Assembly: GCF_005765165.1 (NCBI RefSeq)
Contig: NZ_VCIW01000003.1
Coordinates: 310,001-374,000 of the forward strand
Length of the DNA stretch: 64,000 bases
Direction of reading: 5' to 3'
From: Paenibacillus antri
GTDB taxonomy: Bacteria; Bacillota; Bacilli; Paenibacillales; YIM-B00363
Numbering within the stretch: the stretch's first letter is position 1; each line of letters begins with the position of its first letter. Position numbers and translations under genes: made by a program. The notes beneath the pieces were generated by a model. It ran no database searches. It was not told the DNA's origin and saw only the letters and a list, made by a program, of their open reading frames with translations. Of the stretch, positions 7,198 through 15,562 are shown piece after piece.

Positions 7198-8440
7198 ATA
7201 AGCGCGAATACGCGGTTCGCGAATACGCGGTTAGAGAGGCGGTTGGCAGGCAAAGTGTACGGGATAAGCGCGAATCCGCGCTTAAATCGGCGGTGGCGCG
7301 GGGAGCGGGCGAAATAAGCGCGAATACGAGGTTAGAGAGACGGTTGGCAGGCAAAGTGTGCGGGATAAGCGCGGATCCGCGCTTAGATCGGCGGTGGCGC
7401 GGTTGAGCGGGCGAAATAAGCGCGAATACGCGGTTAGAGAGGCGGTTGGCAGGCAAAGTGTGCGAAATAGGCGCGGATCCGCGCTTAGATTGGTGGTGGC
7501 GCGGTTGAGCGGGCGAAATAAGCGCGAATACGCGGTTAGAGAGGCGGTTGGCAGGCAAAGTGTATGGGATAAGCGCGGATCCGCGCTTAGATCGGCGGTG
7601 GCGCAGGGAATGAGCGAGATAAGCGCGAATACGCGGTTAGAGAGGCGGTTGGCAGGCAATGTGTATGTGATAAGCGCGGATCCGCGCTTAGATCGGCGGT
7701 GGCGCGGGGAGCGGGCGAAATAAGCGCGAATACGCGGTTAGAGAGGCGGTTGGCAGGCAATGTGTACAGGATAAGCGCGAATCCGGGCTTAGATCGGGCG
7801 CAGGGAATGAGCGAGATAAGCGCGAATACGCGGTTGGAGAGGCGGTTGGCAGGCAAAGTGTGCGAAATAAGCGCGGATCCGCGCTTAGATCGGCGGTGGC
7901 GCGGGGAGCGAGCGAGATAAGCGCGAATACGCGGTTAGAGAGGCGGTTGGCAGGCAATGTGTATGTGATAAGCGCGGATCCGCGCTTAGATCGGCGGTGG
8001 CGCAGGGAATGAGCGAGATAAGCGCGAATACGCGGTTAGAGAGGCGGTTGGCAGGCAATGTGTATGTGATAATCGCGGATCCGCGCTTAGATCGGCGGTG
8101 GCGCAGGGAATGAGCGAGATAAGCGCGAAAACGCGGTTAGAGAGGCGGTTGGCAGGCAATGTGTATGTGATAATCGCGGATCCGCGCTTAGATTGGTGGT
8201 GGCGCGGTTGAGCGGGCGAAATAAGCGCGAATACGCGGTTGGAGAGGCGGTTGGCAGGCAAAGTGTACGGGATAAGCGCGGATCCGGGCTTAGATCGGCG
8301 GTGGCGCGGGGAGCGAGCGAGATAAGCGCGAATACGCGGTTGGAGAGGCGGTTGGCAGGCAAAGTGTGCGAAATAAGCGCGGATCCGCGCTTAGATCGGC
8401 GGTGGCGCAGGGAATGAGCGAGATAAGCGAATACGCGGTT
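7198..8440. repeat. Higher-order tandem array of ~51 bp palindromic monomers (12 A-B dimers plus remnant)
   Basis: A ~101 bp unit repeats from 7198. Later units start at 7314, 7416, 7518, 7619, 7720, 7816, 7917, 8018, 8119, 8220 and 8321, with a truncated last copy at 8423. Periods are 101-102 bp apart from one of 96 bp and a longer first unit that holds a 15 bp internal duplication. Each unit is two related halves of about 51 bp. Half A starts ATAAGCGCGAATACGCGGTT and half B starts ATAAGCGCGGATCCGCGCTT; both continue with TAGA and GGCGGT and end near GCGAA or GCGAG. The B palindrome TAAGCGCGGATCCGCGCTTA is perfect and carries a BamHI site at its centre; the A palindrome is imperfect. Variants are shared between non-adjacent units (AATGTGTATGTGATAA, GGTTGAGCGGGCGAA), which indicates unequal exchange or gene conversion. 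Because most periods are not multiples of three, the frames open on both strands are not repeat proteins. It has no CRISPR-like unique spacers and no recognisable gene. Confidence 0.95.
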
Positions 8441-8457
8441 AAAAGTGGAGCACAGCC

Positions 8458-8487
8458 TCACAAACCCGCGGGCGTTACTCCCGCGGG
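8458..8487 (-). terminator. Hairpin at the end of the TetR gene
   Basis: CCCGCGGG (8465-8472) and CCCGCGGG (8480-8487) are separated by 7 nt that include the TetR stop codon. On the minus strand the hairpin is followed by TTTGTG, a weak T tract. It probably terminates the exporter/TetR operon and marks the end of the repeat region. Confidence 0.5.
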
Positions 8488-9173
8488 CCGGCCAGGCCGT
8501 GCATCAAGAAGTCGATCGTGCGCTCCGTCTCCGCATCTTCGTCCCACGGGTAGTCCGGCAGCAAGATATGCCGGACGAACAAAAACCCGACGGCCGACGT
8601 GACCGTCAGCCGTATGACCGCGTCGGACGGGAAGTCCGCGCGCAAAGCGCCTTCGGCTTGGAATCGCTCCACCGTTCGGCGGATCCGGGGCAGGACGCCC
8701 TCGACAACCAAGTCCTTATAAGGCTCCCGCAGCTCCGGGTGAAACGGGATCTCCTGCAGCAAAATTCGCAGCGCCGGCAGATGCTTCCGCGCGAAGTCGG
8801 AGCGGTTGCGGATGACCGCACGCAGAAAGCTCTCGTAGTTCGGGTACGGCGCCTCCAACACTTTAAAGAAATCCTTGAGCACCAGAGGGGCGACGAGTTT
8901 GGCGACGAGGGGAGAGACGATCGAAAACAACAATTCCTTCTTCGTCTTATAATGACGGAAGATCGTGCCTTCGGCGACGCCCGCCTTCGTAGCGATTTCG
9001 CTCGTGGAGGCGGCGGAGTACCCTTTCTCGGCGAAGATTTCGATCGCGGCGTTCACGATTCTCGCCTGCTTATCCGTCATCTTCGGGCGGTCGTCCTCCG
9101 CCGCCCGAAGCAGCTCCTCGAGCCAACGCTCCTGAGCGCGTCGTTCCGCATCGTCCTTTTCCGGCCGATCCAT
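8475..9173 (-). CDS. TetR-family regulator of the adjacent ABC exporter
   Basis: 232 aa. After a charged 30-residue N-terminal extension, the TetR helix-turn-helix is clear: IVNAAIEIFAEKGYSAASTS, then EIATKAGVAEGTIFRHYKTKKELL (about residues 38-82). The rest is a helical ligand-binding domain. GGAGGAGGG lies 6 nt before the ATG. It is the last gene of the operon, 24 bp after the permease stop. Two TGAGT-type palindromes flank the operon promoter, so it most likely represses the exporter and itself, with the exported compound or a mimic as inducer. Confidence 0.9.
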   Translation of the reverse strand: MDRPEKDDAERRAQERWLEELLRAAEDDRPKMTDKQARIVNAAIEIFAEKGYSAASTSEIATKAGVAEGTIFRHYKTKKELLFSIVSPLVAKLVAPLVLKDFFKVLEAPYPNYESFLRAVIRNRSDFARKHLPALRILLQEIPFHPELREPYKDLVVEGVLPRIRRTVERFQAEGALRADFPSDAVIRLTVTSAVGFLFVRHILLPDYPWDEDAETERTIDFLMHGLAGPRE

Positions 9174-9197
9174 CTCTATCCCTCCTCCCCGCGAAAG

Positions 9198-10226
9198 TTA
9201 CGTCTTGCGATATTTCCGAAGCGCCAGGGCGTTCGCGGCCATGAAGACGAACGCGAAGCCGACCAGCGCGGATACGTCGACGGCGATGTCGCTCCAGCCG
9301 CCGCCGCGCACCATTACCTCGCGGAGCGCATCCGCGCCGTAAGTCAACGGAATGACGTGCGAGATCCACCGGAGCGCCGGATGGATCGTCTCGAGCGGGA
9401 ACAGCCCGCAGAAGAAAATTTGCGGCACGATGACGATCGGAATGAATTGGATCATCTGGAATTCATTCGCCGCGTACGTCGACAGGAACACGCCGAGCGT
9501 CAGCGCGGCAAGCGCCAGCAAGGCGGTGATCAGCAGCACGTACCCGAACGATCCGACCAAAACCATATCCAGTATATCAACGGCGAACCATGCGATCAAT
9601 CCGGCTTGAAGCAGCGTGAAGACGCCGAAGCCGAGCACGTAGCCGAGCACGATCTCGCCGCGGCGAAGCGGGGAGACGAGCAGCCGCTCGAGCGTGCCGC
9701 CGGTGCGTTCCCGCAGGAACGCGATGCCCGCGATCAAGAAGACGAAGAAGAACGCGAAGACGCCGATCAAGACGGGTCCGAACCAGTCGAACGGGACCGA
9801 CGAAGCAGATCCGTAAACGTATTCCACCTCAGGGGAAAAGGAAGCCCCCGAAGCGCCGGCGCCGCCCAACGCTTCGCCGATCAACAGCAGCGCGGCCCGG
9901 CTCTTGGACGGATCGCTGCCCTCGAGCGTGACGCGCGGGCTCCCGCCGGCGAACGAGAGCGCGGCGTCGACCTCGCCCGCGGCGAGCGCCTTCGCCGCTT
10001 CAGCCGCGACCGCTGTCGCGACAGCCGCGCCGGCGACTTCGAGCCGCTCCGTTACGGAGGTCGGCGCGTCGACGACGAGCAGCGAAGGCTCGTAAGGATC
10101 GCCGTCGAAGACGAGCGACATGAGCGTGAGAATGACGAGCGGCGCGACGAACATCAAGGCGAGCGTTCGCTTGTCGTGGAGGAACTGGCGGAAAATGCGC
10201 AAGACCAATGCGGCGACGCGGCTCAT
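9198..10226 (-). CDS. ABC-2 type transporter permease
   Basis: 342 aa. One N-terminal membrane segment (about residues 20-40, LALMFVAPLVILTLMSLVF) precedes a ~130-residue extracytoplasmic domain. Five to six C-terminal segments follow from about residue 165 (VLIGVFAFFFVFLIAGIAFL, then ERTGGTLERLL typical of YhgE/ABC-2 exporters). The start overlaps the ATPase stop in an ATGA, so the two are translationally coupled. A longer frame continuing upstream is only the shadow of the ATPase gene. With the ATPase it should form an efflux pump of the multidrug/daunorubicin type; the substrate is unknown. Confidence 0.9.
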   Translation of the reverse strand: MSRVAALVLRIFRQFLHDKRTLALMFVAPLVILTLMSLVFDGDPYEPSLLVVDAPTSVTERLEVAGAAVATAVAAEAAKALAAGEVDAALSFAGGSPRVTLEGSDPSKSRAALLLIGEALGGAGASGASFSPEVEYVYGSASSVPFDWFGPVLIGVFAFFFVFLIAGIAFLRERTGGTLERLLVSPLRRGEIVLGYVLGFGVFTLLQAGLIAWFAVDILDMVLVGSFGYVLLITALLALAALTLGVFLSTYAANEFQMIQFIPIVIVPQIFFCGLFPLETIHPALRWISHVIPLTYGADALREVMVRGGGWSDIAVDVSALVGFAFVFMAANALALRKYRKT

Positions 10227-10945
10227 ACGACGGCCCTCCCGTACGCGAGGAACGCTTCCTCGATCGTGGAGGCGCCGGAAGAGGCTTTCAGCTCCGCCGG
10301 CGTGCCGACGGCGATGAGCGCGCCGTCGCGCATCAGGGCGAGCGTATCGCAATGCTCCGCTTCGTCCATGACGTGGGTGGTCACCAAGATGGAGGTGCCG
10401 TCCGCGCGAATGCGCTCCAGCTCCGCCCAAATCTCGCGCCGAAGCAGCGGATCGATGCCGACCGTCGGCTCGTCGAGCAGCAGGACGGCGGGCTCGTGCA
10501 GCAGGGCGACGGCGAGGGAGAGGCGGCGTTTCATGCCGCCGGAGTAGCGGGACACCCGCTTGCCCCGGTCGGCGGACAGTCCGACGAGCTCCAAGACGGC
10601 GTCCGAGCGCCGCTTCTTCGCCGCGCCGCGAAGACCGTAGAGCGAAGCGAAGAAGTCGAGATTTTCCCCGCCGGTCAAATCGGAGTAGAGTGCGTCCGAT
10701 TGAGCCATGTAACCGATGCGGGTTTGGAGCGACAGCTTCGGCATGCGTTCGCCGAGCAGCTCGACGACGCCGGAGGTCGGGCTTTCGATGCCGGCGATCA
10801 TCTTCACGACGGTCGTCTTGCCGGCGCCGGACGGGCCTAGCAAGCCGAAGATGCGTCCGGGCGGGACGTCGAACGAGACGTCGCGGACGATGGCGCGGTC
10901 GCCGAACGTCTTGCCGACCCGCGACAGTCGAATGACGGAATCCAT
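10223..10945 (-). CDS. ABC exporter ATP-binding subunit
   Basis: 240 aa. Walker A GLLGPSGAGKTT is at about residue 36, signature YSGGMKRRLSLAVAL at about 134, Walker B VLLLDEPTVGIDP at about 157, and the H-loop is in ILVTTHVMDEAEH. The architecture is that of DrrA/CcmA-type ATPases. ATG 10945 was chosen (AAGGAG 8 nt upstream) over an in-frame GTG at 10954 that sits too close to it. It is the first gene of a three-gene operon with the permease and TetR. Confidence 0.93.
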   Translation of the reverse strand: MDSVIRLSRVGKTFGDRAIVRDVSFDVPPGRIFGLLGPSGAGKTTVVKMIAGIESPTSGVVELLGERMPKLSLQTRIGYMAQSDALYSDLTGGENLDFFASLYGLRGAAKKRRSDAVLELVGLSADRGKRVSRYSGGMKRRLSLAVALLHEPAVLLLDEPTVGIDPLLRREIWAELERIRADGTSILVTTHVMDEAEHCDTLALMRDGALIAVGTPAELKASSGASTIEEAFLAYGRAVV

Positions 10946-10968
10946 CCAATCCACTCCTTGAAAGAAAA

Positions 10969-11031
10969 TGAGTAATTACTCACTCATATCATACGCGCTT
11001 AATCCGAATTTGAGAAGTGAGTAATCACTCA
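10969..11031 (-). promoter_or_regulatory. Exporter-operon promoter flanked by two TetR operators
   Basis: On the minus strand, TTCTCA (11016-11011), 17 nt and TATGAT (10993-10988) form a promoter. A perfect 14 bp palindrome TGAGTAATTACTCA (10969-10982) covers the predicted start of transcription, and a near-perfect copy TGAGTAATCACTCA (11018-11031) lies just upstream of the -35. The two palindromes are 49 bp apart centre to centre. Confidence 0.75.
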
Positions 11032-11191
11032 TTTTTGTCGAAAAAGATTGAATCGTCGTTTCGACCGAAACTAGCAACTTTTGCTATTCTCGTGCGTCTA
11101 TTAAGTATCTTAGTGTCGGACGCTCTATTTTTATGTTCTTTTTTGGCGGTTTTTGATAGACTTAACATGGTTGCTAGATTCGGAGGGACTT

Positions 11192-12640
11192 ATGAAGAAC
11201 GGATGGAGAACCCTGGCTTGGACGGCCGGAGGAGTGCTGGCGGCGGCGATTTGGCTGCAGGCGGCGCCGGGGTCGGCGCTGGCCGCCGCAACGACGGCAA
11301 CGCTCTACGTTGACGGCGAAGAACGCGACTGGTCGGCCCGATCCATCGACGGCGCGGCCTACTTATCGCTCGAGGCGATCGCCGGGTTGGGCGGCGCCGC
11401 GAAGGCGGAGCAAGACGGGAAGACGTATACGATAACGGCCGGCCGGAAGGAAGTCCGCTTCACGCTCGGAGAGAAGCAGCGCTTCGTCGACGGCGCGCCC
11501 GCGACGGGAGACGCGACCGCCCGCAGCGAAGAGGGAACGGTGTACGTTCCGGCGGCTTGGTTGACGGATACGCTCGGAGTGAAGGTCGTTAAGGATCGCT
11601 TCACCGATTCCGTGTACGTATTTCGGCTTCAGGCGGGAGCGAAGCCCATCGCGACGATTCCGACGCCGCCGAAGGAGAACGAAGCGGTCGTCTCGACGCC
11701 GCCGACTTCGGCGGATCCTGGGAAGCCGTCGACCGGCTCGTCCGGCTCGCCCGTGACGGTATCGGAAGCGCAACCGGTGTTCCAAGGGCTGACGCTGGAC
11801 GGGGACGCGCTTCATATCGAGGCGACGGGCGAAGTGAAGCCGACCGTATTCGTGCTCAAGTCGCCGGAGCGCATCGTCGTCGACTTGCCGAACGCGACGC
11901 TGGAACGCGGTCCCGACGGCAGCGCGAGCGGCACGCTCGCCATAGACGCGAACCATCCGTATATCGCGGGCATCCGGTATTCGCTGTTCGCGACGGAGCC
12001 GTCCACGGTGCGGATCGTCGTCGATTTGAAGGCGCCTAAGCCTTATTCGCTTCGGACCGCGGCGGACGGATCGGGAGCCGTGCTTCACTTCACCGAAGCG
12101 AAGCCGGTCAAAGTCATGATCGACGCCGGCCACGGCGGCAACGATCCGGGCGCGATTTCGCGCACGGGGAAATACGAGAAGGACTTGACGTTATCCGTCA
12201 CGCAGAAGGTGCTGGATCGGCTCAAGAACGAGAAGCTCGTCGAGCCGTTCTCGATCCGCGAGGACGATACATACTTGTCTCCCGCAGAGCGAGCGAAAGT
12301 CGCCAACGCGGCGGGAGTCGACCTATTCATCTCCATTCACGCCAACACCGCCTCCTCGGCGACCGTGAAAGGGACGGAAACGTACTACTGGAACGACAAC
12401 AGCGTCGAGTTCGCGAAACAAATTCACGATTCGATTCTGCAGGCCGTCGGTTCGGCCGACCGCAAGGTGAAGCAAGAACGCTTCGTCGTCGTTCGCGAGA
12501 CGACGATGCCGGCCGCGCTGCTGGAGCTCGGCTTCATTACGAACGCCGACGACGAAGCCAAGCTGTACAACGACGCGGTTCAAGACCGGATCGCGGACGC
12601 CATCGTCGCTTCGATCAAAGCTTATTTTCGCATTCAATAA
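11192..12640 (+). CDS. N-acetylmuramoyl-L-alanine amidase with AMIN domain
   Basis: 482 aa secreted enzyme that cleaves the amide bond between muramic acid and the stem peptide. It has a signal peptide ending near ALAA (residue ~30). A copper-amine-oxidase-N-like domain spans residues 32-125, a Pro/Ser/Thr-rich linker 140-180 and an AMIN domain about 185-290. The catalytic Amidase_3 domain runs from about 305: MIDAGHGGNDPGA, Glu in KYEKDLTL and His in FISIHANT (zinc ligands), and the C-terminal catalytic Glu in LLELGFITN. ATG 11192 has GGAGGG about 5 nt upstream; an upstream ATG at 11153 would spoil the signal peptide. It is followed after 24 bp by an SLH protein. Confidence 0.92.
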   Translation: MKNGWRTLAWTAGGVLAAAIWLQAAPGSALAAATTATLYVDGEERDWSARSIDGAAYLSLEAIAGLGGAAKAEQDGKTYTITAGRKEVRFTLGEKQRFVDGAPATGDATARSEEGTVYVPAAWLTDTLGVKVVKDRFTDSVYVFRLQAGAKPIATIPTPPKENEAVVSTPPTSADPGKPSTGSSGSPVTVSEAQPVFQGLTLDGDALHIEATGEVKPTVFVLKSPERIVVDLPNATLERGPDGSASGTLAIDANHPYIAGIRYSLFATEPSTVRIVVDLKAPKPYSLRTAADGSGAVLHFTEAKPVKVMIDAGHGGNDPGAISRTGKYEKDLTLSVTQKVLDRLKNEKLVEPFSIREDDTYLSPAERAKVANAAGVDLFISIHANTASSATVKGTETYYWNDNSVEFAKQIHDSILQAVGSADRKVKQERFVVVRETTMPAALLELGFITNADDEAKLYNDAVQDRIADAIVASIKAYFRIQ

Positions 12641-12664
12641 AGACTACTCGGGAGGAATCGCTCC

Positions 12665-15370
12665 ATGAATCATAAAGTACGTAAGCCGTTCGCGGTCCTG
12701 ACGACCGCCGCTCTGACCGCCTCGCTCTTGCTCGGCACGGGCGCGACCGCGTTCGCGGCCGAGACGACGACCACGACCGCGTCATCGACGACGGGCGTGA
12801 AGCTGACGTTCCCCGACATCGTGTCGACCCATTGGGCGAAGAGCCATGTCGCCAAGCTGGCGTCCGCCGGCATCGTGAAGGGGTATACCGACGGCGGGTT
12901 CCGTCCGAGCCAGGACGTCACGCAACAGGAAGCGATCGTTATGGTGATCCGGATGGTCGGGCTCGAAGAGGAAGCGCTCGCCGGTTCCGGAGACATCGTC
13001 ACCGGCTTCCAGGAGGACGCCTTCTTCACGAAGTACGTCGTGAAGGCGCTCGAGGAACGCATTATCGACATGAGCGAAGAGACGGCCGCCGCGGCGACGG
13101 GCACGACGCCATGGGGCAAGCGTCCGGCGACGCGGGAATGGGTGTCGAAGCTGATCGTCCGCGCGTTGGGCGAACAGCCGGCAAGCGGTGCGCTCGGCTT
13201 CGCGGACGCGAGCGACGTGTCCGCCGGCGCCGCGGGCTATGTCGCGAAGTCGCAGGAGCTCGAGCTCGTCACCGGCTTTACGGACAATACGTTCAAGCCG
13301 AAGGACGCCGTCACGCGGGCGCAGATCGCCACGATCCTGTCCCGCGCGGATAAGTACATCCCGGACGACGAATCGAAGTATACGAGCGGCCTCGTGTCGA
13401 GCCTTAGCGGCTCGTCGCTCGTCCTGCAGCCCGCTGGCGGCGGAGCCGCACGCACGTTCGGCCTGAACGCGGAGACGCTCGTCTTCGACGCCGAGGGCGG
13501 ATCGCTCGATCGGAGCGCGCTGACGAGCTTGACGCCGATTCGCGTCATTCATCAAGGCGGCCAAGCCTATTATATCGAAGTGACGGGCGGCGCGGTCGAG
13601 CTCGAGTCGATCGACGGCGAGCTCGAAGCGCTCGACATCGCCTCTAGCTCGCTCGTATTGCGACGCTCGAACGGGTCGTTGGAACAGTACGATCTTACCT
13701 CGACCGTCACGGTGACGAATGCAGGCGGAACGGGGTTATCCTTGTCGCAGCTGACCAAGGGCAGCGAAATTCGATTGCAGCGGATGGCGGGTACGACCGA
13801 AGTGTCCGCGATCGTCTTGATCGAAGAGGCGTTCAACGCGAAGGGCACGGGAATCGTCCAGACGGTGAACGCGGCGGCTCGCACGGTGACGTTCACGGAC
13901 GACAAGGGATCGATCGTAACGTATCCGCTCGTCGACGGCGCGACGTTGACGGTGAAGGGACAGCCGTTGTCCGATCTGAGCGGCATTCAGTCCGGGGATA
14001 CGATCGCTTACGAGATCGAAGACAGCGAGATCGTGTCCGTCGACATTACGGTGCAGAAGTACGTCACGAAGACCGGCGACTTCCAAGTCATCGCCGGCGA
14101 TACGATCACGATCAAGGTGAACAGTACGACGCCGGAAGCGTTCATCGTGAGACCGAACGCCGCCGTCAGCATCGATGGGTTGACCAATCCGACGATCGGC
14201 GATTTGCAGGTCGGCGATGTCGTGCAGCTGCGCCTCTCGGGCGCTACGAATCAAGTGGATCAAATTACGGTAACGAACCGCAACGTGACCAAGCTGCAAA
14301 ACGTCACGATCGATACGCTGCAAGCCGAGTACATGATCGTCAGGGATTCGAAGAACGCCGTGCATTTCTATAAAATCACGGACCGTTCCATGTTCGTGCT
14401 CGACGGTACGGCGATGACGGATCAAATGTTTAAGACGTACGTCGCCGCAGGCCGCAAAGTGGATCTGAGCGTAACGTCCGACCAACTCGTACGTCTCGAC
14501 GTCGTTACGAAGGTGAGCGGTACGGTGACGGCCGTGAACGCGACGGCGCGCACGATCACCGTCTCGACCGCGGACAACGCATCGACGACGCTGCCGTACG
14601 CGCAGTACACCGTCGTCGAGGTGCCGCTTCAATCGAGCGCCGGCTTCGCGGACGTCGCCGTGGGCGCGAAGGTCCATCTGTCCATGGGATATAACACGAA
14701 CGAAGTGCAGATGATCCAAGTCGAGAAGTCGTTCGTATATACTCTGAACTCCGTTACGGCGGCGACCCGGACGGTATCCGCGAAAGACGCGAAAGGCTCG
14801 TCCGTCTCGCTGGCGTTGGACAGCGAAGCCAAGGTGCTCGGCCGCGACGGTCAACCGGCGGCGCTGGCGTCCCTGACGATCGGTCAGCCGATCGTCGTCA
14901 ATTACGCGGGGCGCAGAGTCGTGTCAGTCCAAGAGCCGGCCGCGGTCGTCGGCAAGGTGTCGACGCTGGATACGACGGCCGGGAAGCTGTCCGTCACCGA
15001 CTACAACGGCAACGTGAAAAACTACAGCTTAACCGGCGGCATCTCGGTCCAAAAAGGGACGACCGTCTCGACGAGCGCTTCGTCGCTGATGTTGAACGAT
15101 CGCGTGTCGCTCATCGTCGATGCGCAAGGAAAGCCTTACGTATACGTCGCGCAAGCGGAGACGCGGAAGTTCAGCGGCTACGACGCGGCGAAGAACGAGG
15201 TTTCCTTCAAGATCGCGAAGGTCGGCGACCAGAGCAAATATACGGCGGAGGCGAACGTCAAAGTCACTACGGCCGCCGGCGCCGCGATGACGATGAACCA
15301 ATTGAAGGAGAACGACACCATCGTCGTATACTTGATGAACGGCAAGATCGTCGAGCTCGTGAAGCAGTAA
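12665..15370 (+). CDS. S-layer homology domain protein with tandem beta modules
   Basis: 901 aa secreted cell-surface protein. A signal peptide ends at about residue 32 (TAFAAE). SLH motifs follow: FPDIVSTHWAKSHVAKLAS, then AGIVKGYTDGGFRP (about 44-75), a weaker second one (about 100-170) and ELVTGFTDNTFKPKDAVTRA (about 200-220). These should anchor it to pyruvylated secondary cell-wall polymer. The remaining 650 residues contain about eight diverged copies of an all-beta module of 60-80 residues (pattern GTV-x-VN-x-x-x-RT-[IV]-T ... LTxGDxVxL). GGGAGGA lies 7 nt before the ATG. It may be co-transcribed with the amidase upstream and ends at a strong terminator. The role of the beta region is unknown. 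Confidence 0.92.
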   Translation: MNHKVRKPFAVLTTAALTASLLLGTGATAFAAETTTTTASSTTGVKLTFPDIVSTHWAKSHVAKLASAGIVKGYTDGGFRPSQDVTQQEAIVMVIRMVGLEEEALAGSGDIVTGFQEDAFFTKYVVKALEERIIDMSEETAAAATGTTPWGKRPATREWVSKLIVRALGEQPASGALGFADASDVSAGAAGYVAKSQELELVTGFTDNTFKPKDAVTRAQIATILSRADKYIPDDESKYTSGLVSSLSGSSLVLQPAGGGAARTFGLNAETLVFDAEGGSLDRSALTSLTPIRVIHQGGQAYYIEVTGGAVELESIDGELEALDIASSSLVLRRSNGSLEQYDLTSTVTVTNAGGTGLSLSQLTKGSEIRLQRMAGTTEVSAIVLIEEAFNAKGTGIVQTVNAAARTVTFTDDKGSIVTYPLVDGATLTVKGQPLSDLSGIQSGDTIAYEIEDSEIVSVDITVQKYVTKTGDFQVIAGDTITIKVNSTTPEAFIVRPNAAVSIDGLTNPTIGDLQVGDVVQLRLSGATNQVDQITVTNRNVTKLQNVTIDTLQAEYMIVRDSKNAVHFYKITDRSMFVLDGTAMTDQMFKTYVAAGRKVDLSVTSDQLVRLDVVTKVSGTVTAVNATARTITVSTADNASTTLPYAQYTVVEVPLQSSAGFADVAVGAKVHLSMGYNTNEVQMIQVEKSFVYTLNSVTAATRTVSAKDAKGSSVSLALDSEAKVLGRDGQPAALASLTIGQPIVVNYAGRRVVSVQEPAAVVGKVSTLDTTAGKLSVTDYNGNVKNYSLTGGISVQKGTTVSTSASSLMLNDRVSLIVDAQGKPYVYVAQAETRKFSGYDAAKNEVSFKIAKVGDQSKYTAEANVKVTTAAGAAMTMNQLKENDTIVVYLMNGKIVELVKQ

Positions 15371-15393
15371 CGAGCTCGCGGAGGGAGCCTCCG

Positions 15394-15426
15394 GGGCGAG
15401 ACGAGACGTCTCGCCCTCGTTTTTTG
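15394..15426 (+). terminator. Terminator after the SLH gene
   Basis: A perfect 9 bp stem GGGCGAGAC/GTCTCGCCC with a 5 nt loop, followed shortly by six T residues. Confidence 0.85.
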
Positions 15427-15562
15427 TCCAAAAAAGTTCGCAATGTGACGTCGAATCGCACCCTTTTCCCATTGAAAAACGTTGGGCGGTTCGCTACACT
15501 AGAGTACGCTACGAAAAAACGACGAATTTCGAGGATACATACGCGAGAAGGAGGACGAACGG

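Noticed and set aside
7198-8440. CRISPR array
   Set aside because: There are no unique spacers; the whole 101 bp unit is repeated, and no cas gene is nearby.
7190-8461. Overlapping 60-125 codon open frames on both strands with repetitive protein sequences
   Set aside because: They arise from the tandem DNA repeat; most unit lengths are 101 bp, so successive units fall in different frames, and there is no consistent ribosome site or conserved repeat peptide.
9198-10949. A 583-residue fusion of ATPase and permease
   Set aside because: The N-terminal part is the ATPase gene read out of frame; the true permease starts at 10226 in an ATGA overlap.
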